This document shows positions 7,861 through 15,439 of a stretch of DNA of 35,952 nucleotides, in pieces; position 1 is the stretch's first letter, and each line of letters begins with the position of its first letter. A program made the position numbers and the translations under genes. The stretch is from assembly GCF_023715105.1 (NCBI RefSeq), contig NZ_JAMBNO010000031.1, positions 1 to 35,952 of the forward strand. Reading direction: 5' to 3'. A model generated the notes under the pieces. The model ran no database searches. It saw nothing but the letters and a program-made list of their open reading frames with translations, and had not been told where the DNA came from. Origin of the DNA: Hydrogenophaga intermedia. Lineage in GTDB: Bacteria; Pseudomonadota; Gammaproteobacteria; Burkholderiales; Burkholderiaceae_C.

Positions 7861-8801
7861 GGTTCGCGTTCCTCAGAAGAATCGAGAGCGGACACTGCGG
7901 TAGATGTCTTCGCCGCAGGGGGTTTGAGGGAACTTGTCCTCTCGATGAAACGAGCCAGTACATCCGAAGGCTCGATGTCCCGGCGCAGCAGATAAGTCGT
8001 GAGCATTGATGTGCGGCCAGCCAGGGGCCGCGCGACCACGCCCTGCTCGCGGCTGTTGACGATCTGCGAACCACCGGCCAGACCCAAGGCGAGGCCAGCC
8101 GCCACCACTGACATCATCAGATCACAAGATGCTACTCGTTCGGCAATCAGCGGCTCTTGATCGATTCGCCGCAGCACCCGTTCAATCTGCCGCGCATAGC
8201 CTTCGCACGCTTGAGGATCCACAAGTACCAGCGGATGGCGCAGCACTTCCTCTAGTGGGACGCGCTTGTATGCCAACAGAGGATGTCGAGCAGGCACTGC
8301 CACCATGAACGGATCTTCCAGGACGGCCTCGGCAATGAGGCCATCGCCAACATCATTCGATCGAGCAAAACCCAAGTCGTACAGGTCGTCGCGCAGCCCT
8401 TTGATCTGCTGCGCCAACGGAATCTCGAATAGACGTATTTCGATATTCGGCTCTTCTTCGCGGCACAATGCCAAGAAGGTCGAGAAGCGCGATGGCGGTA
8501 TGCCGTCGGAAAGGGCAACCCGCAACTGGCTGTGAAAGCCGTTAGCGGCAGCCTTCACGCTGTCGCGTGCCTGCTGCAACGCGGTGAAGACACGCGGAAC
8601 GTGATCCATAAACAGCTGTCCGGCGCGAGTCAACCGGGTACTGCGGGTAGTTCGCACGAAAAGCTGAACGCCCAGTTCTTCTTCCAGTTCTTTGATTGCC
8701 CTTGACAGAGGCGACTGTTCAATGTGTAGCCGTTCAGCCGCGCGAGCAAAATGGAGTTCTTCGGCAACGGCTATAAAACATCGTAGGTGTCGAAGTTCCA
8801 T
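7857..8801 (-). CDS. LysR-type regulator (TraR-like of Tn4371 elements)
   Basis: A 314-residue LysR-family transcription factor. The winged helix-turn-helix lies in residues 1-60 (MELRHLRCFIAVAEELHFARAA opens it), and a periplasmic-binding-like effector domain fills the rest. A start further upstream (8825) is open, but the MELRHL start is the usual LysR N-terminus and has an AAAGAG about seven bases upstream. Tn4371-like elements carry a LysR gene next to traG, thought to act on transfer genes. Here the IS407-type insertion lies between regulator and traG, so that link may be disturbed. No ligand can be deduced. Confidence 0.9.
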   Translation of the reverse strand: MELRHLRCFIAVAEELHFARAAERLHIEQSPLSRAIKELEEELGVQLFVRTTRSTRLTRAGQLFMDHVPRVFTALQQARDSVKAAANGFHSQLRVALSDGIPPSRFSTFLALCREEEPNIEIRLFEIPLAQQIKGLRDDLYDLGFARSNDVGDGLIAEAVLEDPFMVAVPARHPLLAYKRVPLEEVLRHPLVLVDPQACEGYARQIERVLRRIDQEPLIAERVASCDLMMSVVAAGLALGLAGGSQIVNSREQGVVARPLAGRTSMLTTYLLRRDIEPSDVLARFIERTSSLKPPAAKTSTAVSALDSSEEREP

Positions 8802-8892
8802 GGAAGACTCTTTGTCCATTCGCACAACCGCAGCAAGACCATCATCACTCTAGATGCCTGCCATCAAGTCTTGTTCCGCGGGCGATTGCTAT

Positions 8893-10464
8893 CTACTCCA
8901 TCGCGGCAACCGCCGATTCGTGCCCGCCCACCGCAGGCGCGGTGTCTGCTCTACGCACGAGTACATACGTCAAAATTCCGGCCGTCGCCGCAGTAATTGC
9001 AGCTAGGGCGCTCGCTGCGGCAAAGCCGCTAACGAACGACTTGGTGGCAGCCGCTTGCACCGGCTCATGCAGTGACGTCGGGAGTTGAATCATCAAGCTA
9101 CCAAAGTCGCCTGCCGCAACGCGCTTTGCGAAGGAGGCCGCGAGATTTGGGTCCAATCCCAACGACAAGCTCGAAGCAATGAAGTGACGAGAGACCTCCT
9201 TCGATAGCAGAGCCCCTAGACTCACAACGCCCAATAGAAGGCCAACGAATCGAACCGTAGCAGTCAGGCCGGACCCCATTCCTGCGCGCTGCGCCGGCAC
9301 TGCTCCTTGCATCACCTTTGCGGTCTCGCCATTGAGCAAACCAGCACCTGCTCCGGCGACGAGCATGCCGATAACGAGAAAGGCGTAGGATGCTTCGGAC
9401 GCTGCCAATGTCGACAGGAGAACGTCGCCGAATACGCTCACGACCAAACCTAAAGTTAGCAGCGTTCGCCCGGAATAGCGCCCTGCGAGGCGAGCTCCAA
9501 GCAGCGGCGTGAGGAACATGGGCAGCGCAAACGGCAACATTGCAAAGCCGGCGGACGAGGGGGCCAGTCCGTAGGCAATCTGAAGGAATAGCGGTAGGAA
9601 GAAGACCAGCACCTGCGCACCGGCGGCATATCCCAGCATCGCAAAGGTCGCCCCCAGGAATGTCCGGTTTCGGAAGAGAGAAAAGTCAACCATAGGCCGC
9701 TTTTGCCGAACTTCGACGACCGCAAACGCTATGAAGAGCAAGGCGGCGCCCACCAGGCGCCAGATGATTACAGTCGTTGCCCAGCCAACGTTGTTGCCAT
9801 CGATGAGCGCCCAAATCAGTAGAAAGAGCGCGCAACTGAAAGTGAGAATTCCTGCAATATCGAGGCTCTTCGCATCTGGATCACGAGATTCATCGATTAT
9901 TTTGGCGGCGGCAATGAACAGGATGAAACCGACCGGAAGATTGATAAGAAACGCCCACCTCCATCCTAACCAGTCCGTGATGACGCCTCCCACGATGGGA
10001 CCGCTTGTGATGGCGATTCCAAGGCACGTTCCCCAGAACGCGTAGGCTTTGGCACGATCCACACCGACGAAGGCGTGATTGATAACGGCCAGGGCAGAGG
10101 TCAAGAGCAAACTTCCTCCGATGCCTTGCAGCGCGCGGGCCCAGTTTAAGACGTGCGCTGATGTAGCAAAGCCGCATAACGCAGAGGCAATGATGAATAT
10201 CCCCAAGCCAATCAACATTGCCCGCTTTCTGCCGTGACGATCTGCGTAAGAGCCTGCGGCGAGCAATAGCGCGGCAAAGGTCAGGATATATGCGCTGACC
10301 ACCCATTCGATGTCAGTGAAGGTCGCATTGAGTGATCGAGCAATCGTTGGGAGTGCTACGGCCACGATGTTCGAGTCGAGCATGATCAATGACGAAATCA
10401 GAGACGCAGTCAACAGGAGCAGCGTCTTGGATTTGCTCCCATGGTGGATTCCTGTCCTAGGCAT
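8893..10464 (-). CDS. 14-TM MFS efflux transporter (DHA2/EmrB-QacA type)
   Basis: A 523-residue major facilitator of the drug:H+ antiporter-2 type, in the inner membrane. Hydrophobic segments run throughout, consistent with 14 helices. The loop 2-3 motif A (GSYADRHGRKRAMLIG) is clear, motif C-like GPIVGG lies in helix 5, and helix 1 carries the LDSNIVAVALPTI signature of this subfamily. The gene diverges from the glutathione transferase gene across a 93-base region holding two copies of the GATGT-N6-ACATC operator, so both are probably repressed by the TetR protein at 14744. The substrate is not predictable. Confidence 0.93.
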   Translation of the reverse strand: MPRTGIHHGSKSKTLLLLTASLISSLIMLDSNIVAVALPTIARSLNATFTDIEWVVSAYILTFAALLLAAGSYADRHGRKRAMLIGLGIFIIASALCGFATSAHVLNWARALQGIGGSLLLTSALAVINHAFVGVDRAKAYAFWGTCLGIAITSGPIVGGVITDWLGWRWAFLINLPVGFILFIAAAKIIDESRDPDAKSLDIAGILTFSCALFLLIWALIDGNNVGWATTVIIWRLVGAALLFIAFAVVEVRQKRPMVDFSLFRNRTFLGATFAMLGYAAGAQVLVFFLPLFLQIAYGLAPSSAGFAMLPFALPMFLTPLLGARLAGRYSGRTLLTLGLVVSVFGDVLLSTLAASEASYAFLVIGMLVAGAGAGLLNGETAKVMQGAVPAQRAGMGSGLTATVRFVGLLLGVVSLGALLSKEVSRHFIASSLSLGLDPNLAASFAKRVAAGDFGSLMIQLPTSLHEPVQAAATKSFVSGFAAASALAAITAATAGILTYVLVRRADTAPAVGGHESAVAAME

Positions 10465-10489
10465 GACGGTCTAGTCCTCTCAGACTAAT

Positions 10490-10528
10490 GATGTTGATTG
10501 ACATCTTTTTATGATGTCGTATAACATC
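10490..10528. promoter_or_regulatory. Two TetR-type operators over a sigma70-like promoter
   Basis: Two perfect inverted repeats of form GATGT-N6-ACATC lie at 10490-10505 and 10513-10528, 23 bases apart. A near-consensus promoter reading rightward to the glutathione transferase gene overlaps them: TTGACA at 10498-10503 and TATAAC at 10520-10525, spacing 16. A protein bound to either site would block RNA polymerase. The same operator pair recurs at 14522-14567 upstream of the ketoacyl synthase operon. The likely ligand protein is the TetR regulator at 14744 (inference from motif sharing and proximity). Confidence 0.85.
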
Positions 10529-10557
10529 TAAACCGTCAAGTAGAAAAGCGACCACAC

Positions 10558-11199
10558 ATGCTCGGTGAACGTCTTGCCCCCATTGACCTGTACGGCGCTC
10601 GAACAGGGAACTGCCTACGTGTAGCTATAGCTCTTGAGGAGGCGGGATTACCCTATCGCCCTGTCCGACTGGACCTGCGGCGAGGAGAGCATCGGACAGC
10701 TGAGTTCCTGGCGCTCAACCCAGATGGCAAAGTGCCGGTGATTGTCGACCGCGTTGATGGCGACGAAGTCCTTGTACTTACGCAGTCCAACGCCATCCTG
10801 TTCTATGTCGCCGAGGCTGCTTCAGAAACCTTGTTTCCTGTCGGTGGCACGCGTCGACGTGTCGTCGCTTATGAGCGGTTCTTTTATTTTCTGACGGATG
10901 TGATCGCCCCCAGCCACGCCGCATTCCAACTCCGGGCAAGTGGCGTGAAGGACAGTTCGCCGCAAGCACTCGACCTCCGTGCGATGAAAGCCCTCTCCGT
11001 TGCAGAGCGATTCGTAAAGACATCCGAGTTTATCGCTGGGGAGACATTTACGTTGGCCGACATTGCAGCGGTCACCATCGCCTTCGCTGTTGAGCGCCAC
11101 ATCGATTGGAGCGAGCTTCCGCAATTGCGGCGGTGGTATCAAGCCGTCATGGCACGGCCCTCCGTCATTCGAGGATTCGCTGCCTTCGGAACGCGATAA
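10558..11199 (+). CDS. Glutathione S-transferase family protein
   Basis: A 213-residue soluble GST. The thioredoxin-like N-terminal domain covers residues 1-85, with NCLRVAIALEEAGLPYRPVRLDL, the cis-Pro motif KVPVIVD, and the glutathione-binding TQSNAILFYVAE. An all-helical C-terminal domain contains the typical FTLADIAAVTIAF N-capping box. It probably conjugates glutathione to electrophiles or acts as a related thiol transferase. It is the first gene of a rightward pair with the GNAT gene and is driven by the operator-overlapped promoter just upstream. Confidence 0.92.
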   Translation: MLGERLAPIDLYGARTGNCLRVAIALEEAGLPYRPVRLDLRRGEHRTAEFLALNPDGKVPVIVDRVDGDEVLVLTQSNAILFYVAEAASETLFPVGGTRRRVVAYERFFYFLTDVIAPSHAAFQLRASGVKDSSPQALDLRAMKALSVAERFVKTSEFIAGETFTLADIAAVTIAFAVERHIDWSELPQLRRWYQAVMARPSVIRGFAAFGTR

Positions 11200-11216
11200 C
11201 AAAAAGGAAGTCAGTT

Positions 11217-11921
11217 ATGCAGAATTCACACCCCCTCGACGACTTCATCTGGAAGTCACTGACCAGCTGCCATCAGCATCTAGCCGCGGGGGACGCGCTC
11301 GCGCTACGTTACCCAGCGCCGATAGGCCCCTTCGCCGTGCTTGGCGGCAACTCTCCCGCGAATTGGAAAGCGCTTGCAGATCTAGTGCTGGCAGGTGATC
11401 ACGCCGCGCTCGTCACGCTTCAGGAACTTGAGCCCCCATCCGGATTGAATGTAATTCAACGTGGTCTTATCAATCAGATGGTGCTATCGACAGCACCTTC
11501 CGACAGCTCAGTGGCGAAAGCATCGCGCCTCGGTGTCGCCGATGTGCCCGACATGCTCGAGTTGGTAGCAATGACGCGTCCCGGCCCGTTCGGAACTCGT
11601 ACCCATGAGATGGGCGAGTACTACGGCATTCGTGTTGGCGGCAAACTGGTTGCCATGGCGGGCGAACGAATGCGTCTGCCCGACTACACCGAAGTCAGCG
11701 CTGTGTGTGTGCATCCTGACTATCGTGGTCATCGGCATGCGGAAACATTAGTGAACCTCGTCGGAAAGAGAGTAGTTGCTCGTGGCGAGACGCCGTTCCT
11801 TCATGTCTTCAGCGACAACACGGGTGCCATTAAGCTCTATGAGAAGCTCGGATACGTTCTGCGGCGGCAATTTCATCTCGTCGTGTTAGCTCGCGCTGGC
11901 GATGGGGATGCGGTGAGTTAG
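11217..11921 (+). CDS. GNAT-family N-acetyltransferase
   Basis: A 234-residue protein whose C-terminal half (about residues 130-230) is a GNAT/FR47-like domain. It has an acetyl-CoA-binding stretch AVCVHPDYRGHRHAETLV and the family-typical FLHVFSDNTGAIKLYEKLGY. The N-terminal half is less conserved and may form a second, degenerate GNAT-like lobe. The chosen ATG follows AAAAAGGAAG by seven bases. An upstream ATG in the same frame (11106) lies inside the GST gene. It ends inside the 3' end of the convergent DUF1638 gene (36-base overlap). Substrate unknown; a role in modifying a toxic compound or protein N-terminus is only a guess. Confidence 0.88.
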   Translation: MQNSHPLDDFIWKSLTSCHQHLAAGDALALRYPAPIGPFAVLGGNSPANWKALADLVLAGDHAALVTLQELEPPSGLNVIQRGLINQMVLSTAPSDSSVAKASRLGVADVPDMLELVAMTRPGPFGTRTHEMGEYYGIRVGGKLVAMAGERMRLPDYTEVSAVCVHPDYRGHRHAETLVNLVGKRVVARGETPFLHVFSDNTGAIKLYEKLGYVLRRQFHLVVLARAGDGDAVS

Positions 11922-12554
11922 AAAGCTATCAATACCCTGAAGGCCGGTAGTCCGCATTTCAAATCGCAATCCCAGCCTTTCGGCAGCCAAACGCGCCTTT
12001 TTCTCCAGCACGGGATCAGGAATCTGAGCGAGATACAGTGCCCGGGTGAAGTTCCCGAAGTAGTCGGGGAGTAATTCTGGATACAGATCCAGGCCCAGAT
12101 TGCGGATAATGAACTGATCAAAATGACGCACCAGGAAATCAGTCAGATAGAAGGTTCCACCTTCTGCCTCGTGCAATGCTTTGAACTGCTCAACACCAGC
12201 GAAGAACGCATAACAGTGGTCGCCTTCAATACGTGCGACCCCTTCCTCCTCAAGAACTTCGTCCAGTTTCCCACCCGTTCCGCAGTCTCCATACAGACAT
12301 AGGATTTCGTCATAGGAAGATCGGTTCTCTTTGATCTTCTGCCTCATACCTTCCGGTATTTTTTGCGGGGTCATATGCCACGACGCCGGGAGACAGGTGA
12401 CATCGATATCCGTCAATTGATTCATGCGTGTCACTTCCAGCAGCTCTCGGGCTACGGCTCCGCATGCAATGACAAGCGTCTTCTTCTTGCGTGGTTTGCG
12501 GCCTCGCTCTGGAGGATTCGAGGATTCGGCGTGGGCGGTGTTATGTGTGTGCAT
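11886..12554 (-). CDS. DUF1638 family protein
   Basis: A 222-residue member of DUF1638, a family without an established biochemical role. Diagnostic blocks are present: an ACGAVARELLEV N-terminal motif (after a Lys/Arg-rich leader at residues 20-30), YGDCGTGGKLDEVL, and DHCYAFFAG. The conserved Cys and His residues look like a metal- or cofactor-binding site, but this is inference. The start at 12554 has a GGAG nine bases upstream and overlaps the end of the SIS gene by 14 bases, so it is translationally coupled as the last gene of the ketoacyl synthase-SIS-DUF1638 operon. Confidence 0.85.
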   Translation of the reverse strand: MHTHNTAHAESSNPPERGRKPRKKKTLVIACGAVARELLEVTRMNQLTDIDVTCLPASWHMTPQKIPEGMRQKIKENRSSYDEILCLYGDCGTGGKLDEVLEEEGVARIEGDHCYAFFAGVEQFKALHEAEGGTFYLTDFLVRHFDQFIIRNLGLDLYPELLPDYFGNFTRALYLAQIPDPVLEKKARLAAERLGLRFEMRTTGLQGIDSFLTHRIPIASAS

Positions 12555-13164
12555 TCTTGGAGACTCCTGCCACGTTGTCTTCGCGAGCTTTGGCCCCAAG
12601 GTATCCCCCGTGATGACGAAGCCCATAGTCGTGGCGAGAGAAGCCTTTTCTCTCCATGAGAATGAGTGCGATCGCATCCCCGATCGCGGACATCACTGCG
12701 ATGCTTGCGGTCGGTGTGAGGCCCAATAGGCAAGGCTCTTCAATGAGTCCCATATCGATGACGTTATCGCTCAGGCGGCGCATTTCGGACTCGGGATGGG
12801 ATGTGATGCCAATGATCGGACCACAATCCAGGTGGCGGGCAAGCTCGATCAACTCCAGAACTTCCCGCGTCTTGCCGCTAGTCGAGAAGGCCACGATGCA
12901 GTCGTTCGGAGAGATTAGGCCTAGATCGCCATGCGCAGCCTCGCCTGGATGAAGGTAGGTCGCCGGCGTGCCGGTGGAACAAAGCGTAGCGGCAAATTTC
13001 TTGGCCACGAACCCGGCTTTCCCCATTCCAGTCGTGACGATCTTTCCCTGACATTCGAACAGGGTGTCAATGGAATTATCGAAAGAAACATTTAGATTGA
13101 CGGCTGTTATGGCCGCCGCTTCCGCGGCTAGGATGGCCTTCGCCCTGGTTATCCATTGAGACAT
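12541..13164 (-). CDS. SIS-domain sugar-phosphate isomerase (KdsD/GutQ-like, no CBS domains)
   Basis: A 207-residue single SIS domain closely resembling the N-terminal part of arabinose-5-phosphate isomerases (KdsD, GutQ), which interconvert ribulose-5-P and arabinose-5-P for Kdo synthesis. Family blocks are clear: VTTGMGKAGFVAKK, STGTPATYLHPGEAAHGDLG, FSTSGKTREV, and a C-terminal ERKGFSRHDYGLRHHGGYLG. Full-length KdsD has about 320 residues with two CBS domains after this point. Here they are absent, replaced by a short tail. Stand-alone SIS isomerases of this sort exist, so the protein need not be broken. It sits between the ketoacyl synthase and DUF1638 genes. Confidence 0.9.
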   Translation of the reverse strand: MSQWITRAKAILAAEAAAITAVNLNVSFDNSIDTLFECQGKIVTTGMGKAGFVAKKFAATLCSTGTPATYLHPGEAAHGDLGLISPNDCIVAFSTSGKTREVLELIELARHLDCGPIIGITSHPESEMRRLSDNVIDMGLIEEPCLLGLTPTASIAVMSAIGDAIALILMERKGFSRHDYGLRHHGGYLGAKAREDNVAGVSKNAHT

Positions 13165-13172
13165 TGTTTTCC

Positions 13173-14438
13173 TTAGCTCAGCTTCTGCAGAAGAATGGAC
13201 GCATTCACGCCACCGAATCCGAAGCCATTAGATATGGCGTACTCGGACGCAATGGGGTGAGCGGAACCACCAATGATGTCGAGCCCTTCGGCTGCGATGT
13301 CCCGGTTTTCCAGATTAAGTGTGGGCGGAGCGATCTGATCTCGTAAGGCCAATGCCGTGAAGATCGCTTCCGTCGCGCCGGCTGCTCCGAGAAGATGGCC
13401 CGTGGACGATTTCGTTGCGCTGATCGCGGTGCGGTAATGATCGCCAAAGACTGCCTTAATGGCCGAGATCTCGCCCCTATCACCAACCTGAGTTGAAGTC
13501 GCATGAGCGTTGAGATGGCGAACTTCGTCTGGCGGTATGTTGGCTTGTTCTAGGGCGATCTCCATCGCTCGTCTCGCCCCACGACCATCCTCAGGCCCGG
13601 ATGTTATGTGATAGGCATCGGAGGTCGTCCCATAGCCGACGACCTCCGCGATTGGGCGGGCGCCCCGTGCACGCGCGTGATCCAGATCCTCGATCACGAG
13701 CATGCCAGCTCCTTCGCTCATGACGAATCCATCCCGTGCGGAGTCAAACGGCCTTGAGGACTTCGACGGTTGATCATAGTTAGCGGTAGATAAAGCTCGC
13801 GCGGCCGCGAATCCGCCTAGGCTGACCTCATTGATACAGGCTTCCGCGCCGCCGCAAAGCGCAATGTCGGCCTCGTTGGCGCGGATGAGCCTGGCGGCGT
13901 CACCGATAGCTTGGACGCTGGCCGCGCATGCTGTGACCGGGGCCCCTGACGGTCCGGTAAAGCCGTACTTGATTGAGACTTGGCCCGCCGCCAGGTTGAT
14001 CAGAAACGAGGGAATGGTGAAAGGAGAGAGTTTCCCCGGGCCCCGCTGGCGAACCGTATCCACAGCGCTCGTAATCGCATGAAACCCTCCGATTGCGGAG
14101 GCGACGATAGTGGCGGTTCGAGCGCGGTCGCGCTCTGAGGTGGGACGCCACCCGGCTTGGCCAATAGCCTCTTCCGCCGCGGCTAACGCGAACACGATGA
14201 AACGGTCCATTCTGCGCAAATCCCGTTCCATAACGAAAAGTACAGGGTCGAACCCAGCCGCCGGGTCGTCATCAACACCCGGTACTTGTCCGGCTACCAT
14301 GACTGATAGGTTATTGGACAGAGCTGTAGGCAGCCAACTCAATCCTGACTTTGCCGCGAGGAGGCGAGTCCAGACGGATTCCAATCCAACCCCCAAAGGC
14401 GTAACCAAGCCCATCCCTGTGATCACAACTCTACGCAT
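13173..14438 (-). CDS. Beta-ketoacyl-ACP synthase, FabF-like
   Basis: A 421-residue thiolase-fold condensing enzyme of the KAS II (FabF) type. It starts at the canonical MRRVVITGMG, preceded by GAGAG. The active-site triad is complete: Cys in PVTACAASVQAIGDA, His in NAHATSTQVGD, and His in SSTGHLLGAAGA. The glycine-rich C-terminus NGFGFGGVNASIL is intact. It should extend acyl chains on acyl carrier protein, but no ACP, ketoreductase or acyltransferase gene is nearby. It would therefore have to use the host's fatty-acid ACP or serve as a second, perhaps inhibitor-insensitive, KAS. It is first in the operon with the SIS and DUF1638 genes, behind operators at 14522-14567. Confidence 0.93.
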   Translation of the reverse strand: MRRVVITGMGLVTPLGVGLESVWTRLLAAKSGLSWLPTALSNNLSVMVAGQVPGVDDDPAAGFDPVLFVMERDLRRMDRFIVFALAAAEEAIGQAGWRPTSERDRARTATIVASAIGGFHAITSAVDTVRQRGPGKLSPFTIPSFLINLAAGQVSIKYGFTGPSGAPVTACAASVQAIGDAARLIRANEADIALCGGAEACINEVSLGGFAAARALSTANYDQPSKSSRPFDSARDGFVMSEGAGMLVIEDLDHARARGARPIAEVVGYGTTSDAYHITSGPEDGRGARRAMEIALEQANIPPDEVRHLNAHATSTQVGDRGEISAIKAVFGDHYRTAISATKSSTGHLLGAAGATEAIFTALALRDQIAPPTLNLENRDIAAEGLDIIGGSAHPIASEYAISNGFGFGGVNASILLQKLS

Positions 14439-14521
14439 ATGAAGTGCTCTCAAGATCGGCGCCATTGACGGCGCCCTATGAATCCACAGCTCATCAGTGA
14501 GCATGGCTTCCTGCAAAATTA

Positions 14522-14567
14522 GATGTTACTCAACATCTTTACACGTGCAATGATGCCATGTAACATC
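14522..14567. promoter_or_regulatory. Two TetR-type operators upstream of the ketoacyl synthase operon
   Basis: A perfect GATGT-N6-ACATC repeat lies at 14522-14537 (flanked by A and T, so AGATGT...ACATCT). A one-mismatch copy is at 14552-14567, 30 bases away. Read leftward, a promoter-like pair TTGCAC (14550-14545) and TAACAT (14528-14523), spacing 16, overlaps the first operator, as at the pump/GST promoter. The TetR gene itself starts 177 bases to the right, so autoregulation through these sites is possible but not evident. Confidence 0.8.
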
Positions 14568-14743
14568 TAAGAGCGCAAACTATTCCATGCGAGAGGCGCT
14601 ACGCATGCTGTGACGTTCGCGCAGCAGCGGGGCTGTCACAACCCGTCTTCTAGTGCGGGCGAACCTTGCTATGGGCAGGCAGGAGCGGCATGAACGGATT
14701 CGATCCTGTTGAACACTGTTTACCTTGAGGGCATTGCTGCACG

Positions 14744-15316
14744 ATGAGAAAGTCGAGAGAAGAAACTGTTGCTACCCGCGCACGGATCGTTGAAGCCGCT
14801 TCCAGTGAATTTCGCCGCAATGGCATTGATGGAACCGGACTAGACGATCTGATGGCTGCAGCGGGGTTGACCCGGGGCGGCTTCTATCGGCATTTCGAGT
14901 CGAAGAACCAACTCGTCGCCGAAGCGTGTTCGGTCGCTGCGCAGCGGCAAATTGACGGCATCTCGCTGGCACTGCGAGGAAAGCGCCGCTCATCTGGCCT
15001 GCGTAGTGTCGCCAACTTCTACCTGGATCAATCTCGCCGAGATGATCCGACCATCAGTTGCCCGCTCGCGATGCTTGGGAGCGAGCTTGCTAGATGTGAT
15101 AGCGCGACACGCTCTTCTGCAACAGATAGTTTTTCCAAGCTGGTAGATATCATTTTCTCCCAGATCGATTCGGAGGACTCCGAAAAGGCACGCAGTAAAG
15201 CTGTCGTCATCGCCACCACACTTATCGGCGCTCTTACGGTCGCTCACTTCATCAACGACTCGTCCCTCTCGGATCAAGTCCTTGAAACAGTCAAGCAAGC
15301 CTGTGCCTCCGCGTAA
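14744..15316 (+). CDS. TetR/AcrR-family transcriptional regulator
   Basis: A 190-residue TetR-family repressor. The N-terminal helix-turn-helix is clear (RARIVEAASSEFRRNGIDGTGLDDLMAAAGLTRGGFYRHFESKNQLV, residues about 13-56). The C-terminal ligand domain has the SCPLAMLGSELAR block found in several TetR regulators, with a cysteine that might sense electrophiles. It lies divergent from the ketoacyl synthase operon and is the only TetR gene here, so it is the natural candidate to bind the four GATGT-N6-ACATC sites. The inducer is unknown. Confidence 0.92.
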   Translation: MRKSREETVATRARIVEAASSEFRRNGIDGTGLDDLMAAAGLTRGGFYRHFESKNQLVAEACSVAAQRQIDGISLALRGKRRSSGLRSVANFYLDQSRRDDPTISCPLAMLGSELARCDSATRSSATDSFSKLVDIIFSQIDSEDSEKARSKAVVIATTLIGALTVAHFINDSSLSDQVLETVKQACASA

Positions 15317-15439
15317 TGTCTGCTTTCAGTTGACGCTGACAGTTGGCTTGCCGCCGCCGGGCACAAAGCAGGCGCCGCGTCACGTGTGCTAATGCGCACT
15401 GACGCTAGGGCTAAGAGCCTAGCACTGGAGCGCTAGGGT

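Noticed and set aside
12541..13164. SIS gene considered a broken kdsD
   Set aside because: The CBS part is missing, but the gene is cleanly coupled to its neighbour and the SIS domain is complete. A stand-alone SIS enzyme is more likely.
15317..15439. Possible terminator hairpin GCTAGG...CCTAGC at 15404-15423
   Set aside because: Only six base pairs with an eight-base loop and no T run on either strand, so too weak to list as a terminator.
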